Below, piece by piece: positions 40,906 to 48,985 of a DNA stretch of 64,000 nucleotides. The stretch's first letter is position 1, and the number at the start of each line of letters is the position of its first letter. The stretch is from Chloroflexota bacterium (GTDB taxonomy: Bacteria; Chloroflexota; Anaerolineae; UBA4142), in the NCBI GenBank assembly GCA_023381515.1, contig JAMCQI010000070.1:1-64000 (forward strand). Direction: 5' to 3'. A model generated the notes under the pieces. That model was not told the DNA's origin. It saw only the letters and a program-made list of their open reading frames with translations, and did no database searches. Position numbers and translations under genes: made by a program.

Positions 40906-42450
40906 ATGCCGGTGATTGGAGCGTTCTGCGTCAGCGTCATGAAGAATGCCTGCATCAACGCGCACATGCCGGGCAAGTGCGCAACCTGCGTCGAGGTGTG
41001 TCCCTACTCGGTCTACGCGATCGACGAAGAGGGACAGGTCTCCGTTCAGAATTTCAACGCCTGTGTCGGCTGCCGGATCTGCGCCGAATTCTGCCCGGGC
41101 AACGCCATCCGGATCAACAGCGCCGAGCCCGAATCTATCACTCGGGCCCTGTGGACCTTTCCGGTGGTCGAGGAGATTCACTACAAAGCGCTGACCGGTC
41201 AATATATCCTGCGTGGCTTTGGGACCATGGGCCCTCTCCCGCATTTCGATTCGATCGTCGTCGTGCCCTCTCAGCTTGCCTCCCCCGCGCCGCGGGACAA
41301 GTACCGCGAAGAATGCCAGATGGACGTGACGATCGGCGAGGACACCTGTGAGCATCCGATGCACTTGAAATTGCCCATCGTCTTTCCGGCCATGTCCTTC
41401 GGCGCGCTCTCCCGGGAGGCCAAATTGGCATTGGCTATCTGCGCGGCCCAGATGGGCATCGCGACCAATACGGGCGAGGGCGGGCTCGTGCAAGGCGAGA
41501 ATGATTTCGCGAACGGCTACGCGGACCCAGAGCGCCAAGACAAGCGGTGGGAGCCGGGCGGCTATCTGGTCATCCAATGGTCCACCGGGCGGTGGGGGGT
41601 GAGCGCGGATTATGTGCGTGCCGGCGACGCCGTCGAAGTCAAAATCGGCCAGGGGGCCAAGCCGGGCATGGGCGGCCATCTCCTCGGGAAAAAAGTGACC
41701 GAGGATGTGGCCCGGGTGCGGGGGATCCCGGTCGGAAGTGATGCCCTCTCTCCTTGCCGCTACTATGACGTGCAGTCGCTCGACGATATGACGAACATGG
41801 TGCGATTCCTGCGTGATGTGACCGGCTATCAAGTGCCGATCTTGATGAAGCTCGGGCCGAGCCGGCCCTATGCGGACGTCCGCGCGGCCGCGCTCGCGGG
41901 CGTGGATGCCATTTCGATCGACGGCGCGGCCGGCGGCACGGGCGCCTCGCCGGATATCGTGACGCAAGGAGTCGGCATCCCCACGATTGCCTGCATTCCT
42001 CCCGCGGTCCGCGCGCTCAAGGAATTGGGGTTGCATCGGAAGGTCAAACTGATTGCTCTCGGCGGACTGCGCGGAGGTCTCGACGCTTTCAAGGCACTTG
42101 CCATGGGCGCGGATGCGGTCGGATTCGCGAGCGCGGCAGAGATCGCTCTGGGCTGCCGCGCCTGCATGGCGTGTCACAAGGGCACCTGTGTCTATGGCAT
42201 TACGGCTCAGGACCCTCGCCTGCGCGCGCGGCTGGACCCCGAAGAGGGCGCGCGCCGCCTGAGCAACTTTATCCATGCCACGGCAGAAGAAATCAAAATC
42301 CTGACCATGCTTTCCGGTCACGATTCCATTCAGGACTTGGGAGAAGAAGACCTGCGCGCGCTGGATTTGAATACCGCCGCGATTACCGGCCTGAAACTAA
42401 TCGGATTTGAGAAAAAGCTGCCGTGGTGGGAGGAAGAGCGATTGGACTAG
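40906..42450 (+). CDS. FMN/Fe-S glutamate-synthase central domain protein (GltB2/MgsC-like)
   Basis: 514 residues. N-terminal 2x[4Fe-4S] ferredoxin (CATCVEVCP, CVGCRICAEFCPGNAI), then the FMN-binding (beta/alpha)8 barrel of glutamate synthase (FPAMSFGALSREAKLAL, NTGEGG, KIGQGAKPGMGGHLLG, SIDGAAGGTGASP, GGLRGGLDAFKALAMGADAVG) and the [3Fe-4S]-type ligands CRACMACHKGTC. It reduces 2-iminoglutarate (ammonia plus 2-oxoglutarate) to glutamate or performs a related amination. No GltB1 glutaminase gene is nearby, so free ammonia or another amine would have to be the nitrogen donor. Confidence 0.9.
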   Translation: MPVIGAFCVSVMKNACINAHMPGKCATCVEVCPYSVYAIDEEGQVSVQNFNACVGCRICAEFCPGNAIRINSAEPESITRALWTFPVVEEIHYKALTGQYILRGFGTMGPLPHFDSIVVVPSQLASPAPRDKYREECQMDVTIGEDTCEHPMHLKLPIVFPAMSFGALSREAKLALAICAAQMGIATNTGEGGLVQGENDFANGYADPERQDKRWEPGGYLVIQWSTGRWGVSADYVRAGDAVEVKIGQGAKPGMGGHLLGKKVTEDVARVRGIPVGSDALSPCRYYDVQSLDDMTNMVRFLRDVTGYQVPILMKLGPSRPYADVRAAALAGVDAISIDGAAGGTGASPDIVTQGVGIPTIACIPPAVRALKELGLHRKVKLIALGGLRGGLDAFKALAMGADAVGFASAAEIALGCRACMACHKGTCVYGITAQDPRLRARLDPEEGARRLSNFIHATAEEIKILTMLSGHDSIQDLGEEDLRALDLNTAAITGLKLIGFEKKLPWWEEERLD

Positions 42451-42512
42451 ATGCCATAGGTGGACAAGCAGGGTCTAAAGCCAAAATCACAACCGGAAAA
42501 TGTCTTCTGCAT

Positions 42513-42541
42513 TTGACATGCCGCAAGGCACCCACTATAAT
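42513..42541 (+). promoter_or_regulatory. Perfect-consensus sigma-70 promoter of the SUMF1-like gene
   Basis: TTGACA, 17 bases, TATAAT. Transcription should start near 42548, inside a palindrome. Confidence 0.85.
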
Positions 42542-42545
42542 GGAC

Positions 42546-42573
42546 TAACCGGTACAAATCATGATACCGGTTA
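42546..42573. promoter_or_regulatory. Palindromic operator at the transcription start
   Basis: TAACCGGTA and TACCGGTTA are perfect nine-base arms with a ten-base spacer, placed at +1 of the strong promoter. This is a textbook position for a repressor site; the regulator is not identified. Confidence 0.6.
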
Positions 42574-42644
42574 TCCCAAAAGGTGCGGGCGGCATGGATC
42601 CAATCTGCTTCAAGAACGGGCCGCGCACAGTGGAGTAAAGAACC

Positions 42645-43508
42645 GTGGTCAAGTCCTGGCGAGTTGCGGCCGCGTTAGGATTGAGTGTGCTGCTTTTCAT
42701 CGTCTTATTCGTCCGGGCGGTCCCCCAGGTCGGAACGAATGCTCTCATCGCCCAGGTGGCCGGCCCTGACACGCCGACCGCGCCCCCGCGGGCTGTTCCC
42801 ACTCCGCCCCCTATGGTGCCGGTCCCCTCTGGAGATTTCAAAATGGGCAGCCGTGGCGATGCACTGGCGGACGGCGATGAAGAGCCCCTGCACACGGTCT
42901 TTCTAGATGCCTTTCAGATCGACCAGTACGAAGTGACGAACGCGCTGTACCAGCAGTGTGTGGATGCGGGTCAGTGTCATGCCCCCAGCAACTCCTCTTC
43001 CTCCACACGCACGCGCGGCGCCTATTACGACACTCCCGCGTTGGATAACTATCCCGTCACTTTTGTGTCGTGGTATGACGCCGAGGCCTACTGCCAATGG
43101 GTGGACAAGCGACTGCCGACCGAGGCGGAGTGGGAGAAGGCGGCGCGCGGGACGGATGGGCGCATCTATCCGTGGGGCAACGAGGGGGAGGCGACGAGAT
43201 TGAATGTGTCGTTTTCCAACTCGCTCCCGGGCGGCAGGACGGCCGTTGGGAGCTTTCCTTCCGGGGCGAGTCCGTACGGCGCCATGGACATGGCGGGCAA
43301 CGTGTGGGAGTGGGTTGCCGATTGGTATGCTCCCGGTTACTATGCCCAGTCGCCGACGCGCAATCCCCAGGGACCAGCTTTGGGATCCTACAAGGCGCTG
43401 CGTGGCGGCTCGTGGGACAATGAGTTGGCCGAGGCCCGCACGGCCAACCGGGATCGGGCGGACCCGGGCCTTTCCTACGGTCACCTCGGGTTTCGCTGCG
43501 CCCAATAG
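42645..43508 (+). CDS. Secreted SUMF1/formylglycine-generating-enzyme-fold protein
   Basis: 287 residues from GTG. An N-terminal membrane helix or uncleaved signal (LGLSVLLFIVLFVRAVP), a Pro-rich linker, then the FGE-sulfatase fold: PVPSGDFKMGS, IDQYEVTNALYQQCV, PVTFVSWYDAEAYCQWVDKRLPTEAEWEKAARG, YPWGNEG, MDMAGNVWEWVADWY, RGGSWDN and LGFRC. Many such proteins are not sulfatase activators but sensor, kinase-regulating or structural modules. No sulfatase gene is visible here. It has its own very strong promoter with a palindromic operator. Confidence 0.87.
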   Translation: MVKSWRVAAALGLSVLLFIVLFVRAVPQVGTNALIAQVAGPDTPTAPPRAVPTPPPMVPVPSGDFKMGSRGDALADGDEEPLHTVFLDAFQIDQYEVTNALYQQCVDAGQCHAPSNSSSSTRTRGAYYDTPALDNYPVTFVSWYDAEAYCQWVDKRLPTEAEWEKAARGTDGRIYPWGNEGEATRLNVSFSNSLPGGRTAVGSFPSGASPYGAMDMAGNVWEWVADWYAPGYYAQSPTRNPQGPALGSYKALRGGSWDNELAEARTANRDRADPGLSYGHLGFRCAQ

Positions 43509-43606
43509 ACCGGGTGGCGCTGCCAATCGGAAAGACGCAAACCCCGGCCACGCCTCACAGGCGCTGCAAGTTCTAATCACAGCTCGAGTCAGGGGCGGGC
43601 CATCTT

Positions 43607-43720
43607 TCACCCTTCGTTTTCGTGCAGACCCCGTTCCGCCAGACCCTGGTAGATCACCAATCCCGCGATCCCCGCCAAGCCCGCGAGGTCGAATTCGCTG
43701 CAGGTGGGGCGACTAGACAC
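43607..43720 (-). CDS. Possible small peptide or gene remnant
   Basis: A 37-codon frame from GTG (SEFDLAGLAGIAGLVIYQGLAE in the middle) in the gap between convergent genes. The composition resembles a short membrane helix, but there is no ribosome site and no recognised family. The rest of 43509-43750 shows nothing. Confidence 0.2.
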   Translation of the reverse strand: MSSRPTCSEFDLAGLAGIAGLVIYQGLAERGLHENEG

Positions 43721-43750
43721 TCTACAGGGCCAGTCCCTGACCTGCTCGAC

Positions 43751-45169
43751 TTAGCGAATCACGAGCGGCAAATAGATCTTGTAATTTGAATCGCCGACAA
43801 TTGGAGTTGGCTGCGGCGTCGGCGAAGGCGTAGCCGGCGGCGAGGGAGAGGGCGAAGGCGAAGGCGGAGGATTTTTGGCACAATTGATGGTCCCGCTGTC
43901 CAGAGTGCTGCCCGACGTATTGATATACTTGTAGGCCAGGGTGCCGCCGGAGAGTTCCAACCGTAAGGCGCCATAGACAATGGTCGACGAGGTCGCGTCA
44001 TAGCCGACCGCCAGCCGGCTGTCGGTCGTGATAAACTGCTGCAAGGAGTGGCCGCCCCCTCCGACGACGAATTCGGTGATCCCATTGGGACTGGGATTTC
44101 CGGATCCATCCAGCGGCACCCAGCGCTGATAGTCATGGTCGTGGCCGTTCAGCACCACGCTCACCCCATTCTGTGCGAGAAGGGACCAAATCGCGTTCAT
44201 CTGGGTCGCGGATCCCTCCGGTCCTACATTGTAAACCGGATGATGATAATAGACGACCGTGCAGGCTTTGCTGTTGGCGGCAAGGTCATTCTGCAGCCAT
44301 TGATATTGCGGCGAACCGGTGGAGGTTGGGACAAACTGAGCGTTCGAGTTAAGACTGATCCAGTGCCAGCCGCCGGCGTTAAAGCTGTAATAGTTCGGGA
44401 CATTGTTCCAGTAAAAGGAATAGCCACTCGCCGACCCGGTCAGGTATTCGTGATTTCCAACCGTGGGGTCGGTAATGGAAGCGAACTTGCCGAAGAAATT
44501 GGACGGACCGTAATAGTTATAGAACTCGGACCAGGTCCCCTCATCGTAGACATCGCCCAGATAAAGAAAGAGATTCGGATTCCACGAGCTGAGGAGGTTG
44601 ACCACATTGGTCTCGTTGCTCTCTCCGCCGGCCCCGTCGCCAACGGCGGCGGCCACAAATGGCTGACCCGGCTGGGGCGCCGTACCGGGGGAGGGGACAA
44701 ACGTATTTGTATTCACCGGCGGCGATATGATTCCATTGAGGAAGGTGACGCTGACCTGAACCGGCGAGGTCGTAAAGCCGTCATTCATCTTGGCCGTCGC
44801 CTGCAGAGTATAGGTGCCGTCTACAAAGTGATTGGTCGGCAAAGTGAATTGATAGGGCGCCGTGCTAAAGTAGGTCAGCAAATATTGGCTATTCAGTGTC
44901 GTACTGATCCGCGATACCTTGGGCGAGGTCCCCATGAACGAGAGGGAGAACGCGACCGTCGGCGTGCCGCTGAGGGTCGCGCCATCCTTCGGGCTCGTAA
45001 TACAAAGCGTGGCCGTGTAGGCCGCCGTCGTGGGGCTGCTCGTACTGCAAGCCGGCCCGGAGGCCTGGGCGGATCTGGGCGACCGGGGCGTCATCAATGC
45101 GAGGCCAACGCCGCCGACAAGAAACAGGGCGAAAAGGAGGCGCTTGGAGTGTAGGCTGTTGAGCATCAA
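43751..45169 (-). CDS. Secreted metallophosphoesterase (purple-acid-phosphatase-like), intact active site
   Basis: 472 residues. Signal peptide (LLFALFLVGGVGLAL region), an Ig-like domain (about 40-135), then a calcineurin-type phosphoesterase with all motifs: GDGAGG, LYLGDVYDEG, GNHEYL, VYYHHPVY and GHDHDYQRW. The C terminus is a long Ser/Pro repeat followed by YKIYLPLVIR, a tail that resembles a recurrent C-terminal signature in Chloroflexota secreted proteins. It is last in a six-gene minus-strand operon starting at 53821. Likely hydrolyses extracellular phosphoesters. Confidence 0.87.
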   Translation of the reverse strand: MMLNSLHSKRLLFALFLVGGVGLALMTPRSPRSAQASGPACSTSSPTTAAYTATLCITSPKDGATLSGTPTVAFSLSFMGTSPKVSRISTTLNSQYLLTYFSTAPYQFTLPTNHFVDGTYTLQATAKMNDGFTTSPVQVSVTFLNGIISPPVNTNTFVPSPGTAPQPGQPFVAAAVGDGAGGESNETNVVNLLSSWNPNLFLYLGDVYDEGTWSEFYNYYGPSNFFGKFASITDPTVGNHEYLTGSASGYSFYWNNVPNYYSFNAGGWHWISLNSNAQFVPTSTGSPQYQWLQNDLAANSKACTVVYYHHPVYNVGPEGSATQMNAIWSLLAQNGVSVVLNGHDHDYQRWVPLDGSGNPSPNGITEFVVGGGGHSLQQFITTDSRLAVGYDATSSTIVYGALRLELSGGTLAYKYINTSGSTLDSGTINCAKNPPPSPSPSPSPPATPSPTPQPTPIVGDSNYKIYLPLVIR

Positions 45170-45185
45170 CTTGCATAGCTCCGTT

Positions 45186-47804
45186 CTATGGATGGGTCTC
45201 GATAATGAGCTGAGGGGAGTGAGGACCCGTTTCGCGGCTGGCGAGGCTCAGCGCCGTCGGCCCGACCCCGACGAGCGCCAGGCTGTATGCCCCATTCCCT
45301 GTGACGAGCGAGGTCACATCCACGTCCGTCCACGCGTCTGCCGTCAAGGGACCGGAGGCAGCGGCGATCGCCGGGGCATAGGGGGGTGCATTGATAAAAT
45401 TGATGGCCTTTTCTGACCACTGCACATCCGTCACGGCATGGACCTCAAAACCGGTCTTGCTGTTGCTGTTCGCATAGACGCGGAGCGTCGCGTGCACCAC
45501 GGGCGCTTGCAGGCCCACGACATTGAACCGCAAATAACTATGGACCTCGGGCGAAAGATCGACCCGCAAAACCTTGGCTGAGCCACGGTTCACGAGCGGA
45601 TTATCAGAGCTCACATAAGCATCGGCGACGGGGATCAAGGAATAGAGAGTGCCGGTGGGCGTTGCCGTCGCCGTTGGCATCGGCAGCGCCGTTGCCGTCG
45701 GTAACGCCGTTGCCGTCTCGGGCGCCGCCGGCGGAGTTCCACTCTGCGTCAAGGGTCCCGAAGCAGCCGCCCCGGCTCCGCTTTGGACAATCAATTGGGG
45801 AGCCGCCATCCCGGACTCGCGGCTCGCAAGACGAATCGCCGTATTGCTCGCGGCGACGATGGCGAGAGATACCGGGCCGTTCCCTTTGACGAGAGGCGTG
45901 ACGTCCACCGTCGTCCAATTATTCGCCTTGAAAGGGCCGGAGGACTCGGGTCCGGGCGCCGTTAGCCCGGGGGCATTTTCATATGTAATGGTGCGCTCGT
46001 CCCAGGCGCTCCCCGCAACCGCGGCGACCGTGTAACCTCCGGCCGAATCGCTTTCCGCATAAATGCGCAAGGTGGCTTGCGTCACCGCCCCGGTCAAGCC
46101 TTCTACGTCGAACCTCAGGTAACTGCGCACCGTGGGCGAGGCATCCGCCCGCAGCACTTGCGCCGTTCCGTAATTCTCATTTGGATGGGCCTCGCTCACA
46201 TAAGCGTCAGCCGCCGGCGCAAACGTGAGCGTGAGGGCGCCTGGCGTTGTCAACGAAGCAGGCGCGGACATGTCCGAGTGATTTTCCGCTTCGTCAAAAG
46301 CGTCCACTGTATATTGGTAGCGAGTTCGAGAGACGGCGTTCATGTCCTTGTAAGTCAAGGTCGTGCCATTGACGGTCGCGATGGCCTTCCCATCGCGGTA
46401 GATCGTATAGCCCGCCACTCCGGTATCATCGGTGGATTCATTCCACGTCAGGTCCACCTCGTTCCCGCTGACCGCTGTGGCGGTGAGGCCGGTCGGCACG
46501 CTCGGAGGCGTCGTGTCTTCGGGCGCGTGGCTGCACGCGACGACGCCGGAATCCAGCACTTGATCCTGCACGTCGACGTACTCGAAAGCGGCCCCGTGCG
46601 GATTTAGCTGTAGGCGAAGAGCGCCATACGCCTTGGGCGCTGCATCAAAACCGGCCGCCAACCGGCTGTCCGACCGGGCAAAAGCTTGCACGCTACTTCC
46701 CCCGGTCCCGACGACCAACTCGGTCGTGCCGTATTGGCTCGGATTGCCGGCCTGATCGAGAGGAACCCACCGCTGGTAATTATGGTTACCCCCCGTAAGG
46801 ACCAAATCCACACCGTGCTGAGCGAGCAAGGTCCACAACCCCTTCAGCCGGTCAGCATCCGTTCCACTCCCAAGGTCGAACACAGGATCATGAAAGTAGG
46901 CAATCGTGCATAGTGCCTTGTTCGCTTCCAAATTCTTGGCGAGCCATTGATACTGCGCGGACCCGGCATCGGTCTCATTGAATTGAGCCGTCGAGTCCAG
47001 ACTAATCAAGTGCCACCCGGCCACGTCGACGCTGTAATAGTGCGGCGGGTTGCCCCAATAATCGAAATAGCCGGTCGGGCTCTGCGGGCTCGCGTGCTCT
47101 TGATCCCCAACGGTGGGGTCGGTAATTGCCCGGAAGCGCCCGAAGAAAGACGACGGCGCATACCAGTTGTAGAACTCGACGGCGCTGCCGCCCGCGTAGA
47201 CGTCTCCCAGATACAGGAACAAGTTGGGGTTCCACGCGCCGACAAGATCGGCCACCTCGCTCTCGGTCGCCTGGCCGGTGGCTCCATCGCCAGTCGCGGC
47301 GACAAGAAACGGCTTGCCGGGGGATGGAGGGAGACCCGTGCTGGGCTTGAAAGCCGGCGCCTCAGGCGTATGGGCGAGGCCGTTCTTGAAAACGACCTGG
47401 ACCTGCACCGGCTGGAGGGCAAAGCCATCGGCCATCACGGCCAGAGCCTGCAAAGTGTGCGCGCCATCGGCAAAGTGATCGGTCGGGAGAACGAACGTAT
47501 ACGGTTGGGAGTGGCTGGTGAGCAGATACTGGCCGTCGAGAGAGTAGGTGATCTGTGCAATGCCCGGATTGGTACCGGTCACGTCCAGCGAAGCCGCCAC
47601 CGGACTGGCGCCGGTCAGCGTGGCACTGCCCCGGGGATTCGCGATACAGAGCGTAACGGCATATGCATGGGAAGCGGGCCCGCTCACACGGCAAGCCGAA
47701 GCCGCCACCCGCTCCACCCCCTGGAGGAGGACGAGAACGACGGCGAGCACGATGACGAGCAGCGGCAGGATGAGCCGTATGGATTTAGCGAGATAAAACT
47801 TCAC
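45186..47804 (-). CDS. Secreted metallophosphoesterase-like protein with FN3 and two DNRLRE domains; metal site degraded
   Basis: 872 residues: membrane/signal helix (about 10-27), Ig-like domain, phosphoesterase fold (about 140-400), fibronectin III (about 425-515), and two DNRLRE-type domains (each beginning ADAYVS) separated by a Thr/Pro/Ala linker. Compared with its paralogue at 43751, GNHE is GDQE, YYHHP is YFHDP and GHDHDYQR is GGNHNYQR, so several metal-binding His/Asn residues are lost. It is probably a binding or scaffold protein, not an enzyme. The 4-base overlap with the upstream gene shows translational coupling. Confidence 0.85.
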   Translation of the reverse strand: MKFYLAKSIRLILPLLVIVLAVVLVLLQGVERVAASACRVSGPASHAYAVTLCIANPRGSATLTGASPVAASLDVTGTNPGIAQITYSLDGQYLLTSHSQPYTFVLPTDHFADGAHTLQALAVMADGFALQPVQVQVVFKNGLAHTPEAPAFKPSTGLPPSPGKPFLVAATGDGATGQATESEVADLVGAWNPNLFLYLGDVYAGGSAVEFYNWYAPSSFFGRFRAITDPTVGDQEHASPQSPTGYFDYWGNPPHYYSVDVAGWHLISLDSTAQFNETDAGSAQYQWLAKNLEANKALCTIAYFHDPVFDLGSGTDADRLKGLWTLLAQHGVDLVLTGGNHNYQRWVPLDQAGNPSQYGTTELVVGTGGSSVQAFARSDSRLAAGFDAAPKAYGALRLQLNPHGAAFEYVDVQDQVLDSGVVACSHAPEDTTPPSVPTGLTATAVSGNEVDLTWNESTDDTGVAGYTIYRDGKAIATVNGTTLTYKDMNAVSRTRYQYTVDAFDEAENHSDMSAPASLTTPGALTLTFAPAADAYVSEAHPNENYGTAQVLRADASPTVRSYLRFDVEGLTGAVTQATLRIYAESDSAGGYTVAAVAGSAWDERTITYENAPGLTAPGPESSGPFKANNWTTVDVTPLVKGNGPVSLAIVAASNTAIRLASRESGMAAPQLIVQSGAGAAASGPLTQSGTPPAAPETATALPTATALPMPTATATPTGTLYSLIPVADAYVSSDNPLVNRGSAKVLRVDLSPEVHSYLRFNVVGLQAPVVHATLRVYANSNSKTGFEVHAVTDVQWSEKAINFINAPPYAPAIAAASGPLTADAWTDVDVTSLVTGNGAYSLALVGVGPTALSLASRETGPHSPQLIIETHP

Positions 47805-48985
47805 GGGTTCGACGACCTTACATTGGGCAACTTGGATTCCGTGTTGGCCGTCCGACGACGGACGAGCGCGACGAGACTCACTCCCAGGACAAGAGCGATC
47901 AGGCCCAGCGCGGCGGCCTGGGCGAGCGGCCAGGGGTTGGTCCCAGCAGGGCCGATCGGGCCGGGATCGCTCGAATCAAAGCTGGGGATCACCGGCGGAG
48001 GAGTGTTTCGGATATCGGCGAGCACCCTGAGATAGAGGTCGCCATATTTCTGGCTCGGCTCGACGTAGGAATTCTCGCTAAACTCGTTCCAACTGATAAG
48101 CCCGATGGCATCCGGAGATGATTGCATCGCCGTATTCATCTCTTGCCGGAGCACGGTGCCATTCTGCCGGTCAAGCACGGACGTGCCGCCGACGAGCCGG
48201 GCGTCGAACCCGGGCGCCGCGGGCGCGATCCACAAGCCCTGGTGGCTGTGGATTGCATCTGCCATCGCGTTGAGCTTGCTCGCGTAACCGGTAAAGGTAT
48301 CCGGATTGACGGAGGACCAATAGTAGGCGTCCCCATCCACGAGATCCGCCAGTCGTTCATATCCCTTGACATTCTTTTCTGACGCCAGGATCAAGAGACT
48401 GGACCGTCGTGGGGTTGTGACCTTTTGCACGTCCGCGCGGGAGAACTTCCATGTCCCCGACCAGATCACAAGGGGCTTGCCGTACAGGTCGAACACGGGA
48501 TTGGTGCCATAGTGTTGGATAAAGTAATCGAGGTCGGCGGCCACCTTGTCCGCGGGAAGCGGATTGCGATTGAAATCCAGTCCTTCATAGATGATCGCCA
48601 ATTTGAAATTCTCCGCCGCGGCGACCTGCACCAGCTTCGCCAGCCGTGCGTCCAGCGCATCCGTGCTCTTCCAACTGACGATGAATCCATTGATCCCGGC
48701 CTCCTTGGCCCATTGAATGTGCTGGCGCATCACGTTGACATCGTCGCTCGAATAGCGACCGAGGAGAGGATAATCCATTTTGGCGCGGTCCCAGGAAGTA
48801 GGGTCGAACCAGATGTAATAGTAGGCGAGGAGCGGCGTGGGATCCTTGGGCAGGCTGCTTCGACCGGCGACGGCCGGCGGACCGGATGTGATCAGGCCGA
48901 GCGCGAGGACAAACAGCGCCGCCGCTCCCACAGCCAGGCCGCGTCTCTTCTCCCGGACCCATCCAAGGAATCGTCTTGACCTCAT
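47801..48985 (-). CDS. Secreted GH99-like glycoside hydrolase with C-terminal membrane helix
   Basis: 394 residues. N-terminal signal or anchor helix, then a (beta/alpha)8 domain: LAYYYIWFDPTSWDRAKMDYP, GINGFIVSWKSTDALDARL, LAIIYEGLDFNRNPLP, FDLYGKPLVIWSG and LISWNEFSENSYVEP, a pattern seen in family 99 endo-mannosidase-like proteins. Glu residues in IYEG and WNEFSE are candidate catalytic residues. A C-terminal helix (AAALGLIALVLGVSLVALV) would hold it on the membrane. A second GH99-like domain is encoded at 58820. Confidence 0.8.
   Translation of the reverse strand: MRSRRFLGWVREKRRGLAVGAAALFVLALGLITSGPPAVAGRSSLPKDPTPLLAYYYIWFDPTSWDRAKMDYPLLGRYSSDDVNVMRQHIQWAKEAGINGFIVSWKSTDALDARLAKLVQVAAAENFKLAIIYEGLDFNRNPLPADKVAADLDYFIQHYGTNPVFDLYGKPLVIWSGTWKFSRADVQKVTTPRRSSLLILASEKNVKGYERLADLVDGDAYYWSSVNPDTFTGYASKLNAMADAIHSHQGLWIAPAAPGFDARLVGGTSVLDRQNGTVLRQEMNTAMQSSPDAIGLISWNEFSENSYVEPSQKYGDLYLRVLADIRNTPPPVIPSFDSSDPGPIGPAGTNPWPLAQAAALGLIALVLGVSLVALVRRRTANTESKLPNVRSSNP

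Noticed and set aside
40099..42321. A 740-codon open frame on the minus strand
   Set aside because: It is antisense to the FrhB-, GltB3- and GltB2-like genes; its His/Arg/Asp-rich translation is a GC-codon artefact.
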